The notes under the pieces: generated by a model
Databases searched by the model: none
The model's input: the letters and a program-made list of their open reading frames with translations, nothing else
What the model was told of the DNA's origin: nothing
Part shown: positions 26,632 to 36,711 of the stretch, in pieces
How positions within the stretch are numbered: the first letter of the stretch is position 1
Layout: the number at the start of each line of letters is the position of its first letter
Made by a program: the position numbers and the translations under genes
Source of the DNA: Marinobacter sp. SS13-12
GTDB taxonomy: Bacteria > Pseudomonadota > Gammaproteobacteria > Pseudomonadales > Oleiphilaceae
Direction of reading: 5' to 3'
NCBI RefSeq assembly: GCF_030227115.1
Contig: NZ_JASSUA010000001.1
Span: forward strand, 1,550,001 to 1,614,000
DNA: 64,000 nt

Positions 26632-28113
26632 TCAGGTTTTTGGTGACGCTTTTTTGCGGGCTGCCCGGCGAACCCGGGCAGCAGGTTTGCCCTGGCTGGT
26701 GGTGCCGGATTTGGCTGGCGGGGCCACTACAAGGCTTTCCAGTTCATCAAGGGCTTCACCGGTATAGACGGCAAGTTTCTGCATGCTGGGCAAGGTGTCC
26801 CGGCACCCGGTAAATCCGAAATTCAGTGATCCCGCGTAACTCAGGCAGGTGATGTTAAGTGCACCGCCGTGAGCAATCAGCGATACCGGGTACATGGCCT
26901 CCAGTCGCGCTCCCTCATAATACAGAGTCTCTTCCGGGCCCGGCACATTGGAGATGGTGACGTTAAAAACCGGCCGCATACGCCCGCCCATCCCCGACAT
27001 CAGTTGCAGAATGTAGGGTGACATCAGCAGCATGGTGTATTGCGTCAATGCCTTGCGGGGCAGTTTCTGCAGATGTTGCTTGGCACGTCGGGTGGACTGC
27101 TTGATGCTCTGTAGCCGGGTAAGAGGGTCGGCTTCATCCGTGGCCAGTGAAGCAATCATGAAACTGATCTGGGTGCCGGTGCCCTGGTCATCAGACGGCC
27201 GGATATTAACCGGAATACCTGCTGTCAGTGGTATGTCCGGTAAGCCGTCCTGTTCCAGAAGGAAGCGCCGCAGGGCGGTGCCGCACAGGTAAAGCACGAT
27301 ATCATTGAGGGAGGCGTTGGTGGCTTGCGACACCTTCTTGATACGTTCCAGCTGGTAGTGTTGGGTAGCCAGACGACGCTGGCCGGTTACCCGGTGGTTG
27401 AGGGCTGATAACGGGCCGGCAAACGGGGCAGTGAGACCATCTTCCGGGTGTCGTGCCGAATGGATCAGGCGGTTCATGGCGTCCCACAGACGCGGCGCCA
27501 TGTCGGCCTGCAGCTTCAATGCATCCATTGCTTGAGAGAAGGCTCCGGTTACACTGGCTTCGGCGTCGGTTTTGTTACCGCGGGTGCGCTCCGGGCGCAC
27601 TGCCCAGGGGGGCTGCATATTCGTTTCGCCGGGGTCCTCGCTCAGTACACGCTGCATCAGCCGAACACCGCTGATGCCGTCGATCATCGAGTGGTGCATC
27701 TTGGTGTAAAGGGCAAAGCGATTATTCTCCAGGCCTTCAATAATGTGGCATTCCCACAGGGGCCGGGCAAAATCCAGCGGGTTGGAGTGGAGTCGTGACA
27801 CCAGGATGCCCAGCTCGCGTTCACTGCCGGGGCGGGGCAGGGCTGAGTGGCGCACGTGGTAATCCAGGTCCAGCTTCTTGTCCACTTTCCAGGAAGGGGC
27901 TACCACACGGCCGAGAAATCCGGAAAAGGCCAGCTTGTAACACCAGGGCGGTGCAATATCGGCGTCCTCTTTCATGCGGGTAAGCATGTCCCTCAGAAAG
28001 GTTTCCGGGGCGTCTTCCGGCAACGAAAAAATCTGCAGGTTGCCAACGTGCATTGGCGTATCTTCCGACTCTACTGCCAGCCAGGATGCATCCAGTGTTC
28101 CCAGGCGTTTCAT
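26632..28113 (-). CDS. Wax ester synthase / diacylglycerol acyltransferase
   Basis: A 493-residue WS/DGAT acyltransferase that joins acyl-CoA to fatty alcohols or diacylglycerol to make storage lipid. The active motif HHSMIDG (family HHxxxDG) is present near residue 135, and the C-terminal domain has NVTISNVPGPEETLYYEGA. A Lys/Arg-rich tail follows. Such enzymes are characteristic of Marinobacter. The neighbouring desaturase unit would shape its acyl substrates. Confidence 0.93.
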   Translation of the reverse strand: MKRLGTLDASWLAVESEDTPMHVGNLQIFSLPEDAPETFLRDMLTRMKEDADIAPPWCYKLAFSGFLGRVVAPSWKVDKKLDLDYHVRHSALPRPGSERELGILVSRLHSNPLDFARPLWECHIIEGLENNRFALYTKMHHSMIDGISGVRLMQRVLSEDPGETNMQPPWAVRPERTRGNKTDAEASVTGAFSQAMDALKLQADMAPRLWDAMNRLIHSARHPEDGLTAPFAGPLSALNHRVTGQRRLATQHYQLERIKKVSQATNASLNDIVLYLCGTALRRFLLEQDGLPDIPLTAGIPVNIRPSDDQGTGTQISFMIASLATDEADPLTRLQSIKQSTRRAKQHLQKLPRKALTQYTMLLMSPYILQLMSGMGGRMRPVFNVTISNVPGPEETLYYEGARLEAMYPVSLIAHGGALNITCLSYAGSLNFGFTGCRDTLPSMQKLAVYTGEALDELESLVVAPPAKSGTTSQGKPAARVRRAARKKASPKT

Positions 28114-28312
28114 TGATCGTCCTCTTCATGATTGTTCTACCAAACTGCATGTCGTCCTGTGCGTTTGGATTTACATAGTTGTTGTTCGCAAGTATACGCA
28201 ACAACAGGAATAATCACACGACGAACGAAGGGAAAGGTTTCACTTTTTTTGGTTTGCCTGTGCTATTTTCTATAGCTGATTAACTTCATCAAAACAAAAA
28301 TCTGGAGGCATT

Positions 28313-29200
28313 GTGGAATCGAGTCCACTGATCTCTGCGGGGTTACCGATCGCCCTTTTTATTATCATGATCGGTATCGGAATGACGCTGTCGATCAGGG
28401 ACTTTCGCCAGGTGGCGGTCTATCCCAGAGGCATGATTGTGGGAACCGTTGCCCAGATCCTGCTGATGCCGCTGATTGCCTTTGCGCTTGCCGCCATGCT
28501 TGACCTGGCCCCTGCGATTGCCGTCGGCCTGGTGATTATCGCAGCCTGCCCTGGAGGCACCACTTCCAATCTGTTTGTATTGCTGGCACGGGGTAATATT
28601 GCCCTGTCGATTGTGCTGACGGTGACAGCCAGCCTCATTACCATTATCACCCTTCCTATACTGACCAATTACGCCCTGCAGCTTTACGCCGGAACGGAAG
28701 AATCCATCACCCTGCCGGTAGGGCGAACCGTAGGTATGCTGGTTGGCATCGTGTTGTTCCCGGTTGCTGTCGGCATGGTTTTCCGTACCCGTGCACCCGA
28801 GCTGTCCCGTCGCGCTGAGAGTGCGGTGAGCGTGTTCGGTGGCGTGGTTCTGGCGCTACTGGTGGTGGGACTGGTGTGGGGCGTACGCGACCAGATCTGG
28901 GACCTGCTCCGTCAGGCCGGCCCTGCAACCCTGCTGCTGAACCTGGCGGGGATCTTCGTGGGGCTTTTGGCCGGGCGGGCGACCGGATTAACACAGCGCG
29001 AATCCATCGCCGTTGCGGTCGAGCTCGGCATCAAGAACAGTACCATTGCCCTGCTGGTGACCCTGACGCTGCTGGAATCCAGTGCCATGTCGATTCCTGC
29101 GGCCGTTTACGGTGTGCTGATGTTCCCCATCGGCTTTCTGCTGGCCGCCTACGGCCGGAAAATCATTCCCGCCTCCATCATCGCGAAGCAGTCGCCATGA
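28313..29200 (+). CDS. Bile acid:sodium symporter (BASS) family transporter
   Basis: A 295-residue protein with about ten hydrophobic helices and the BASS features AACPGGTTSNLFVLLARGN and ELGIKNSTIALLVTLTLLE. Substrates of bacterial BASS proteins include organic acids such as pantoate and pyruvate; the one here is unknown. It starts with GTG after CTGGAGG. Its stop overlaps the lrgA-like start, forming an operon with lrgA and lrgB relatives. The preceding 199-base divergent gap holds an imperfect palindrome with GTTGTT/AACAAC arms (about 28180-28206). Confidence 0.88.
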   Translation: MESSPLISAGLPIALFIIMIGIGMTLSIRDFRQVAVYPRGMIVGTVAQILLMPLIAFALAAMLDLAPAIAVGLVIIAACPGGTTSNLFVLLARGNIALSIVLTVTASLITIITLPILTNYALQLYAGTEESITLPVGRTVGMLVGIVLFPVAVGMVFRTRAPELSRRAESAVSVFGGVVLALLVVGLVWGVRDQIWDLLRQAGPATLLLNLAGIFVGLLAGRATGLTQRESIAVAVELGIKNSTIALLVTLTLLESSAMSIPAAVYGVLMFPIGFLLAAYGRKIIPASIIAKQSP

Positions 29201-29577
29201 ATTTTCTCAATGGAATGACGCTGCTGCTGGTCTATCAGTTGGTGGGGGAAGTCACCGTTCGCCTGCTGGCGGTGCCCATTCCCGGGCCGGTGCTGGGCAT
29301 GGTGATGCTGTTCCTGACCCTGATGATCAGAGGACACACGCCGGAGCCGCTGCAGAATGCCTCAACCGCCTTGCTCAGCCATTTGTCCCTGCTGTTTGTG
29401 CCGGCTGGCGTCGGCATGATGGCGCATTTTGACCGTATCGCGGATGAGTGGCTGCCGATCACCCTGGCCCTGTTTTTATCCACCATCATTACCATGGTCG
29501 CCACCGCCGGCATCATGCAGCTAACCACGCGGTGGTTTGCCCGGTCCGAGAGCGGGGGAGGGCAAGGGCATGAATGA
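29197..29577 (+). CDS. lrgA: LrgA/CidA-family membrane protein
   Basis: A 126-residue protein with four hydrophobic helices and the family motif PGPVLGMVMLFL. LrgA/CidA proteins act with LrgB/CidB; originally viewed as holin-like, related pairs are now linked to transport of small carboxylates. It overlaps the BASS gene by four bases and the lrgB-like gene by eight, so the three are tightly coupled. Confidence 0.9.
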   Translation: MNFLNGMTLLLVYQLVGEVTVRLLAVPIPGPVLGMVMLFLTLMIRGHTPEPLQNASTALLSHLSLLFVPAGVGMMAHFDRIADEWLPITLALFLSTIITMVATAGIMQLTTRWFARSESGGGQGHE

Positions 29578-30295
29578 ACCAGCCATCCGTGATATCTGGG
29601 TTTACCTGTCCGCCTCGCCACTGCTGGGGCTGACCATAACGCTGGTGGCCTATGGCCTGGCCTATCGCTTGTACCTGAAATCCAATTCCAGCCCGCTTGC
29701 CAACCCGGTGGTCACGTCCGTGGCGATGCTGATCGCGCTTTTGATGATTACCGGCACCTCCTACAGCGAATATTTTGAGGGCGGCCAGTTTGTTCACTTC
29801 CTGTTGGGGCCGGCCACCGTGGCATTGGCGGTGCCTTTGTACCAACAGTTTTCCCGGCTACGGCAGCTCTGGTTGCCGGTGACCATTTCCCTGGTTTGTG
29901 GCGTGGTGATTGCCGCAGGAAGCTCCATCGGTCTGGCCTGGCTGCTTGGAGGCTCCACGGAAATCCAGATGTCACTGGCGCCAAAATCTGCAACGGCGCC
30001 TGTCGCCATGGGTATTTCAGAAACCATTGGTGGCATTCCCTCCCTGACCGCTGTTCTGGTAGTGGCAACGGGTATTGTGGGCGCTGTGCTGGGCACCAAA
30101 CTGTTTGAATGGATGCGTATTACCGATGACAGCGTGAAAGGCATTGCCATGGGCGTGGCAGCCCACGGTATCGGCACTGCCCGGGCGTTTCAGGTAAGTT
30201 CGCAGATGGGGGCTTTTTCCGGACTGGCGATGGCGTTGTCGGCTTTTGCGACGGCGTTGATCGTGCCCTGGTTGGTGGACCTGATCGGGATATAG
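29570..30295 (+). CDS. lrgB: LrgB-family membrane protein
   Basis: A 241-residue membrane protein of the LrgB/CidB family with LGPATVALAVPLYQQ, LAPKSATAPVAMGISE and GIGTARAFQ. It should form a transporter with the LrgA-like protein. The start at 29570 follows a GGGCAAGGGC site. It is the last gene of the BASS-LrgA-LrgB operon; a TonB receptor gene starts 44 bases later. Confidence 0.92.
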   Translation: MNEPAIRDIWVYLSASPLLGLTITLVAYGLAYRLYLKSNSSPLANPVVTSVAMLIALLMITGTSYSEYFEGGQFVHFLLGPATVALAVPLYQQFSRLRQLWLPVTISLVCGVVIAAGSSIGLAWLLGGSTEIQMSLAPKSATAPVAMGISETIGGIPSLTAVLVVATGIVGAVLGTKLFEWMRITDDSVKGIAMGVAAHGIGTARAFQVSSQMGAFSGLAMALSAFATALIVPWLVDLIGI

Positions 30296-30339
30296 TCACG
30301 TATCCAATGCTGGTATCTGCAATCGGAGACAGGGGAGGC

Positions 30340-32400
30340 ATGGTGGTGTTCTCAAAAGCATGGAAAGTGGTGTTTTCAGGGTTGGCGGCTACCTGTGCCT
30401 TTTCTACAGCAAATGCCCAGAGCGAGACGGGCGCTTCTGAAACGGTCATCGAGGTGACATCGCCCCGATTGGTGCGTGATCTTTACGAGACCCCCGCTGC
30501 CGTTTCCGTCATAGATACGCCGGATATCCGGGAGGGCCAGCAGCGTCTGCAGCTGGACGAATCCCTGGACACCGTCCCAGGCCTGTTTTTCCAGAATCGC
30601 TACAACTTTGCCCAGAACCTGCGCCTGTCCACCCGCGGCTTTGGCGCCCGGGCGCCATTTGGCATTCGCGGTATCCGTATCCAGGTGGACGGTATTCCTT
30701 ACACCCTGCCGGATGGCCAGTCCCAGATTGACGCCGTGGATCTGGATTCGGCCCAGCGTATTGAGGTCATTCGCGGGCCATCGTCGGTCCAGTACGGTAA
30801 CGCTTCTGGCGGTGTTATCGATATCACCACATCCAGGGGCGATGATCAGCCGCCAGGCACGCGGTTACGCCAGGATGTAGGAAGCGACGACTATTACAAA
30901 ACCACGGCTCAGGCCAATGGAAGCCGGGGGCCTACCAGCGGTATCGCAACGATGTCGTGGCTGAACTACAACGGCTACCGGGATCAGAGTGAAGTGGAGA
31001 AAGGTCTGTTCAATGGTCGCCTTTCCCATCAGTGGGATGAAGGCCAGCGACTGACAGCCACGTTTAATGCTCTGTACACGCCAAAGGCGGAAGACCCGGC
31101 CGGCCTGACCGCGGCGCAGGTAGAAGACGACCGGTCCCAGGCTACGTCGAATGCCGAGAGGCTGGACGCAGGGCAGGAGGTTGACCAGCAGACGCTAGGA
31201 CTGCTTTACGAAACCCCCGCCATCGGTGCCGGTGACCTCACCGTTAGCACCTTCTTTACCCGCCGCGACTTTACCCAGCAGCTACCGTTTCCCGGCCCCA
31301 GCCGGATCGCCTATGACCGCCAGTTTTACGGCATCAGTTCGGATTATCAGCAGGGCAGTGATGTCGCGGGACTGCCCTTGACCTGGATGCTGGGCGCCGA
31401 CCTCCATCGCCAGGTTGATGAACGACGCCGCTACCAGGTGTCCTTCAGTGGCGTTACCGGGCAGACCCAGGAGGAAACCCAGAACGGCACCACCGCCGCC
31501 GTGTTTGCCCAGGGTGACCTGGCGGTGACGGAGCGCTTTACCCTGTCACTGGGAACCCGGTTTGATCGCCTGCGGCTGTCGGTGGATGACCATTGGCTGG
31601 TCGATGGCGACGATTCCGGCAGCCGGACTTACGACGAGTTCAGCGGCTTTGCGGGTGCCAGTTACCGCACTGCTCCGCGCCAGCAGGTTTACGCGACCAT
31701 TGGTACCGCCTTCGAGGCACCCACCTTCACCGAATTTGCCAATCCCGACGGCAGCGGCGGTTTCAATCCGGACATCGAACCGCAGCAGGCCCTTAACCGG
31801 GAAGTAGGCGTGCGCGGAGGCTTCGGCGAGGGGCTCAGCTATGACCTGGCACTGTTTTCCATTCGGGTGGATGACGAAATCCTGCCCTACGAAATCGACG
31901 GCAACAGCCGTACCTTCTATGAGAATGCCGGCCGCACCGAGCGCAACGGTGTTGAGCTGGGCGTGAGTTGGGATATTTCCTATGCCTGGCGGATAACCAG
32001 TGCCCTTACCCTGGCGGATTACACGCTCAGGGACTTCGAGGATGAGCAGGGCAACGACGCAGACGGCAACCGCCTGCCCGGATTGCCCCGTGAGCAATGG
32101 GTTACTGAAGTGGAATGGAAAGGCAGCGGCCAGCGCTTCGCTGCCCTGGAATGGCAATACATTGGTGATCTGTACGCCGAAAACAGCAACCAGACCAAGG
32201 TTCCTGATTACTGGCTGTTCGGGATACGGGCGGGCGACACGGTCCGTTTCGGAAGCCAGAGCCTGAATCTGTACGGTGGTGTCCGCAATCTGCTGGACGA
32301 GGACTATTTCAGCAATATCCGCATCAACGCCAACAGGGGAGCCTATTACGAGCCTGCGCCAGGAAGAACTTTTTATGCCGGCGTGGAATGGGTATTCTGA
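30340..32400 (+). CDS. TonB-dependent outer-membrane receptor
   Basis: A protein of about 686 residues with a signal peptide (ending near NAQ), an N-terminal plug (about residues 35-155, with [19 protein letters not shown]) and a 22-strand barrel ending in the Phe-terminated strand FYAGVEWVF. It should import a siderophore, haem or similar ligand across the outer membrane. GGGGAGG lies just before ATG 30340; GTG codons at 30343 and 30346 are alternative starts. No inner-membrane partner is adjacent, so the ligand is unclear. Confidence 0.9.
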   Translation: MVVFSKAWKVVFSGLAATCAFSTANAQSETGASETVIEVTSPRLVRDLYETPAAVSVIDTPDIREGQQRLQLDESLDTVPGLFFQNRYNFAQNLRLSTRGFGARAPFGIRGIRIQVDGIPYTLPDGQSQIDAVDLDSAQRIEVIRGPSSVQYGNASGGVIDITTSRGDDQPPGTRLRQDVGSDDYYKTTAQANGSRGPTSGIATMSWLNYNGYRDQSEVEKGLFNGRLSHQWDEGQRLTATFNALYTPKAEDPAGLTAAQVEDDRSQATSNAERLDAGQEVDQQTLGLLYETPAIGAGDLTVSTFFTRRDFTQQLPFPGPSRIAYDRQFYGISSDYQQGSDVAGLPLTWMLGADLHRQVDERRRYQVSFSGVTGQTQEETQNGTTAAVFAQGDLAVTERFTLSLGTRFDRLRLSVDDHWLVDGDDSGSRTYDEFSGFAGASYRTAPRQQVYATIGTAFEAPTFTEFANPDGSGGFNPDIEPQQALNREVGVRGGFGEGLSYDLALFSIRVDDEILPYEIDGNSRTFYENAGRTERNGVELGVSWDISYAWRITSALTLADYTLRDFEDEQGNDADGNRLPGLPREQWVTEVEWKGSGQRFAALEWQYIGDLYAENSNQTKVPDYWLFGIRAGDTVRFGSQSLNLYGGVRNLLDEDYFSNIRINANRGAYYEPAPGRTFYAGVEWVF

Positions 32401-32438
32401 GGGCTGACAACAACACGAACCTCAGGGTGTTCATAACC

Positions 32439-33797
32439 ATGCAAACCAAGTTTCTTCTCGAAGAAAGCCAGATGCCGAAGTACTGGTACAACCTGCAGGC
32501 GGATTTTCCGGAGCCGCTGCCAGCGGTGCTCCACCCGGTGACGCAGCAACCAGTCGGGCCCTCGGATCTTGAACCGCTGTTTCCCATGTCGCTGATTGAA
32601 CAGGAAGTAACGACAGAACGGGAGGTCGAGATTCCCGAGCCGGTACAGGATGTCTATAAACTCTGGCGCCCGGCGCCCCTGTACCGGGCTCATCGTCTCG
32701 AGAAAGCCCTTGGTACCCCAGCCAAAATCTTCTACAAGTACGAGGGCGTGAGTCCTGCGGGCAGCCACAAGCCCAACACCGCTATTCCTCAGGCATTCTA
32801 TAACCGCGAAGCCGGCATTCGCACTCTGACCACGGAAACCGGCGCTGGCCAGTGGGGCACGTCGCTGTCGTTTGCCGGGTCCCTGTTCGATATGGACGTG
32901 ACCGTGTTCCAGGTTCGGGTTTCTTACGACCAGAAGCCCTATCGCCGGGCGGTGATGGAAACTTACGGCGCGAAATGTGTGGCTTCACCATCAGAGCTGA
33001 CAGAATTCGGGCGTAAGGTGCTGGCGGAGAACCCGGACCACACCGGCAGTCTCGGTGTTGCCATTTCCGAGGCGGTGGAACTCGCAGTGAAGGACCCGAA
33101 CACCAAGTACGCCCTGGGTTCGGTGCTGAACCATGTGTTGCTGCACCAGAGCATCATTGGCCTGGAATGCATGCAGCAGATGGAAATGGCGGATTGCTGG
33201 CCGGATGTCATCGTCGGCTGCACCGGTGGTGGTTCCAACTTCGCCGGCATTGCGTTCCCGTTTATGGGCCATGCCCTGCGGGGCGGCCAGAAATCCCGGA
33301 TCGTTGCAGTGGAACCTTCAGCCTGTCCGACCCTGACCCGTGGCAAGTACGCTTACGATTACGGCGATACCGCGCATATGACGCCGCTCACCAAGATGCA
33401 CACTCTGGGTTCTGACTTTACCCCTCCGGGTTTCCACGCCGGCGGTCTGCGTTACCATGGTATGGCACCGATGGTATCCCACGCCAAGGAGCTGGGCCTG
33501 TTTGAGGCGGTGTCCTATACCCAGCGTGAATGCTTCGAGGCCGGCGTACTGTTCGCCCGCAACGAGGGCATTGTGCCGGCACCGGAAGCCAACCACGCGG
33601 TCAAGGGAGCCATCGACGAAGCCCTGCGCTGCAAGCGGGAAGGCAAGGAAGAAGTGATCCTGTTCAACCTGTGTGGGCATGGTCACTTTGATATGGCGGC
33701 CTACACCTCGTATTTCGCCGGTGATCTGAGCGACCACGAATACAGTGAGCAGGAGATGGCAATGGCCCTGTCGGGATTGCCGTCAGTCTCGGCGTAA
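32439..33797 (+). CDS. trpB2: TrpB2-type tryptophan synthase beta-like enzyme
   Basis: A 452-residue PLP enzyme of the TrpB2 group, longer than TrpB1 (about 400). The N-terminal extension ([17 protein letters not shown]) is typical of TrpB2. The PLP lysine lies in [10 protein letters not shown], and the phosphate loop is [10 protein letters not shown]. TrpB2 enzymes condense indole or related nucleophiles with serine-derived aminoacrylate and often occur without trpA, as here. The upstream in-frame extension overlaps the TonB gene and lacks a ribosome site. Confidence 0.9.
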   Translation: MQTKFLLEESQMPKYWYNLQADFPEPLPAVLHPVTQQPVGPSDLEPLFPMSLIEQEVTTEREVEIPEPVQDVYKLWRPAPLYRAHRLEKALGTPAKIFYKYEGVSPAGSHKPNTAIPQAFYNREAGIRTLTTETGAGQWGTSLSFAGSLFDMDVTVFQVRVSYDQKPYRRAVMETYGAKCVASPSELTEFGRKVLAENPDHTGSLGVAISEAVELAVKDPNTKYALGSVLNHVLLHQSIIGLECMQQMEMADCWPDVIVGCTGGGSNFAGIAFPFMGHALRGGQKSRIVAVEPSACPTLTRGKYAYDYGDTAHMTPLTKMHTLGSDFTPPGFHAGGLRYHGMAPMVSHAKELGLFEAVSYTQRECFEAGVLFARNEGIVPAPEANHAVKGAIDEALRCKREGKEEVILFNLCGHGHFDMAAYTSYFAGDLSDHEYSEQEMAMALSGLPSVSA

Positions 33798-33826
33798 ATG
33801 AATCCTGATGGGGAGTGACCTTACGG

Positions 33827-35371
33827 TTACTCCTCGTCAAGATCCTTTGGCGGGCAGTGGGCCTCGTCGACCACCTGGCCATCATCCACACTTTCCAGAT
33901 GCACGTCGAAGCCCCACAGCCGGTGTACATGACGCAGCACCTCTTCGGTATCGTCACCCAGGGGCACCCGGTCCACGGGGATGTGCCGCAGCGTCAGGGA
34001 GCGGTCACCGCGCACATCCACGTTCCACACCTGGATGTTGGGCTCGCGGTAGCTCAGGTTGTACTGACGTGCCAGCTTTTCCCTGAGGATCCGGTAGCCC
34101 GGATCGTCATGAATCGCGGTAATGCGGTACACGTCTTCTTCATCATCGTTCTGGATGGCAAAGAACTTCATGTCCCGCATCACCTTGGGCGACAGGAACT
34201 GCTGGATGAAGCTTTCATCCTTGAAGTTCTTCATCGCGAAATGCAGGGTTTCCACCCAGTCGGTACCGGCAATATCCGGGAACCACTCCCGGTCCTCAGC
34301 GGTCGGGTTTTCGCAGATACGCCGCAGGTCGGTGAACATCGAGAAACCCAGGGTGTACGGGTTGATACCGGAGTACCAGGGGCTGTCGAACGGCGGCTGG
34401 TACACCACCGCGGAATGGCTCTGCAGGAACTCCAGCATGAAGCCGTCGTTGACCAGGCCCTTGTCATACATGCGGTGCAACAGGGTGTAGTGCCAGAAGG
34501 TGGCCCAGCCTTCGTTCATCACCTGGGTCTGGCGCTGGGGGTAGAAATACTGCGCCAGCTTGCGCACGATGCGAATCAGTTCCCGTTGCCAGGTTTCCAG
34601 TAGTGGCGCATTTTTTTCAATGAAGTAGAGAATATTTTCCTGGGGCTCTTCTGGATAACGCTGCTTGCGCCTGACTGGGTCTTCATCGTCGCCCAGTTTC
34701 GGAATGGTTCGCCAGAGGTCGTTGAGCCTGCGCTGCTGATATTCCTCCCGCTCTTTTTGTCGGCGTGCCTCCTCAGACGCGGAAATAGGCGCAGGGCGCT
34801 TGTAACGGTCCACTCCGTAGTTCATCAGCGCGTGACAGGAGTCGAGGATCTGCTCCACGGCGTCTACGCCGTGGCGCTCCTCGCATTCGGCCACGTAATC
34901 CCGGGCGAAGACCAGGTAGTCGATAATGGCGCTGGCGTCTGTCCAGGTACGGAACAGGTAGTTGCCTTTGAAGAAAGAGTTGTGGCCATAGGAGGCATGG
35001 GCAATCACCAGGGCCTGCATGGGCAGGGTGTTCTCTTCCATCAGGTAGGCGATGCAGGGGTTGGAGTTGATGACAATCTCATACGCCAGCCCCATCTGGC
35101 CGCGCTGGTACCCCTTGGAGGTCGACAGGAACTGCTTGCCAAAGGACCAGTGATGATAGCCCACCGGCATACCTACGGAACTGTAGGCGTCCATCATCTG
35201 CTCGGCACTGATCACTTCCACCTGGTTGGGGTAGGTGTCCAACCCGAATTCTGCCGCGCACTTGGCGATCTCTTCGTCATACTTTTCAAGCAGCGGGAAG
35301 GTCCACTCGGAACTGGTGGAAATCGGCTCCCGGGTTCTCGGCTCGTTGGGTCTGTCCATGGTGTCGGTCAT
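33827..35371 (-). CDS. SpoVR family protein
   Basis: A 514-residue SpoVR/YcgB protein, recognised from [31 protein letters not shown] and [13 protein letters not shown]. The function is unknown. In proteobacteria it is usually encoded with yeaH and prkA as a stress or stationary-phase unit, not in sporulation. It overlaps the YeaH-like gene by four bases. Confidence 0.93.
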   Translation of the reverse strand: MTDTMDRPNEPRTREPISTSSEWTFPLLEKYDEEIAKCAAEFGLDTYPNQVEVISAEQMMDAYSSVGMPVGYHHWSFGKQFLSTSKGYQRGQMGLAYEIVINSNPCIAYLMEENTLPMQALVIAHASYGHNSFFKGNYLFRTWTDASAIIDYLVFARDYVAECEERHGVDAVEQILDSCHALMNYGVDRYKRPAPISASEEARRQKEREEYQQRRLNDLWRTIPKLGDDEDPVRRKQRYPEEPQENILYFIEKNAPLLETWQRELIRIVRKLAQYFYPQRQTQVMNEGWATFWHYTLLHRMYDKGLVNDGFMLEFLQSHSAVVYQPPFDSPWYSGINPYTLGFSMFTDLRRICENPTAEDREWFPDIAGTDWVETLHFAMKNFKDESFIQQFLSPKVMRDMKFFAIQNDDEEDVYRITAIHDDPGYRILREKLARQYNLSYREPNIQVWNVDVRGDRSLTLRHIPVDRVPLGDDTEEVLRHVHRLWGFDVHLESVDDGQVVDEAHCPPKDLDEE

Positions 35372-36663
35372 GCGGCTTTCCTCTCGAACAACTGACGGAA
35401 GACCGGATAGATTTCACCGGGGTCGGCGATCTGCTGCAGGGCGAAGCTCTGGGGGAATCGCTCCTGGATCTTCTCGTACTCGTACCACAGCATCTGGTGA
35501 TCCTGGGGCGTGATCTCCACATAGGCGTAGTACTGCACCAGCGGCAGGATGCTGTCGGCCAGCAACTTGCTGCAGATGGGCGAGTCATCGTTCCAGTTGT
35601 CGCCGTCCGAGGCCTGGGCTGCGTAGATATTCCACTCGGCGGGGGAGTAGCGGGACTCGATGATCTTGTGCATCAGCTTCAGAGCGCTGGAGACGATGGT
35701 GCCGCCGGTTTCGCGGGAATAGAAGAACTCTTCCTCGTCCACTTCCTTGGCGCTGGTGTGATGCCGGATAAACACCACTTCGATTTTCTTGTAGTTCTTC
35801 TTCAGGAACAGGTACAGCAGGATAAAGAAGCGTTTGGCGATGTCCTTGTGCATCTGGGTCATGGACCCGGAGACATCCATCAGGCAGAACATCACGGCAC
35901 TGGTGGCCGGTTGTGGCTTTTTGAGGTGCTGGCGGTAACGCAGGTCAATCTCGTCGATAAACGGGATGCGACGGACATTGGCCTTCAGTTCGGCGATTTC
36001 ATCTTCCAATGCCTTGATCTGGTCCTCATGGCTGAAGGCCGGGTCCAGATCTTGCGGCGCACTCTTGAGTGCCGCCAACTGCGCCTCCATCTCACGGATC
36101 TTCTTCTTGCGGGCGCCGCCGAGGCCGAGCCGCCGCGCATGGGCACCTCTCAATGAACGCACTACATCCAGCTTGGCCGGAACGCCCTGGGTGGAGAAAC
36201 CGGAACGAACGTACTTGAACGCCTCGGTATCTTTCAGCTTCTTGCGGGCAAGATTGGGTAATTCCAGATCATCGAAGAGGAAATCCAGGAACTCTTCCTG
36301 GGTGATCTGGAAGGCAAACTCGTCCATGCCCTCGCCATCGGGGCTGGCCTGACCCTGCCCCTGGCCTTTACCGCCTCCTCCCGGAGGCTTGGGCACGGTA
36401 TCACCGGTCACAAACTCCTTGTTGCCGGGGTGGATGACCTCCCGTTTGCCACCCTGACCGTGATGGAATATCGGCTCGTCGGTATCCCGGGAGGGAATGC
36501 TGACGTTCTCGCCGCGCTCAATATCCGTGATGGAACGACGGTGCACCGCATCCGCCACCGCCTTCTTGATATGGTGGCGGTAACGGCGCAGGAACCGCTC
36601 CCGGTTCACCGCGCTCTTGTTTTTACCGTTCAGTCGCCGGTCGACTACGTGGGTCATACCCAT
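35368..36663 (-). CDS. yeaH: DUF444 (YeaH-type) von Willebrand A-like protein
   Basis: A 431-residue protein of the YeaH/DUF444 family. It has a basic, disordered N-terminal third with a Gly-rich stretch ([11 protein letters not shown]) and a C-terminal VWA-like domain with the metal-site motif DVSGSMTQ. It probably acts with PrkA in stress signalling. The start at 36663 is supported by GGAG eight bases upstream. It is the middle gene of prkA-yeaH-spoVR. Confidence 0.92.
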   Translation of the reverse strand: MGMTHVVDRRLNGKNKSAVNRERFLRRYRHHIKKAVADAVHRRSITDIERGENVSIPSRDTDEPIFHHGQGGKREVIHPGNKEFVTGDTVPKPPGGGGKGQGQGQASPDGEGMDEFAFQITQEEFLDFLFDDLELPNLARKKLKDTEAFKYVRSGFSTQGVPAKLDVVRSLRGAHARRLGLGGARKKKIREMEAQLAALKSAPQDLDPAFSHEDQIKALEDEIAELKANVRRIPFIDEIDLRYRQHLKKPQPATSAVMFCLMDVSGSMTQMHKDIAKRFFILLYLFLKKNYKKIEVVFIRHHTSAKEVDEEEFFYSRETGGTIVSSALKLMHKIIESRYSPAEWNIYAAQASDGDNWNDDSPICSKLLADSILPLVQYYAYVEITPQDHQMLWYEYEKIQERFPQSFALQQIADPGEIYPVFRQLFERKAA

Positions 36664-36711
36664 AGTTTCACTCCAGTTCAGCGCACTTTCTCAGCACAGA
36701 TAGAGGCTGAC

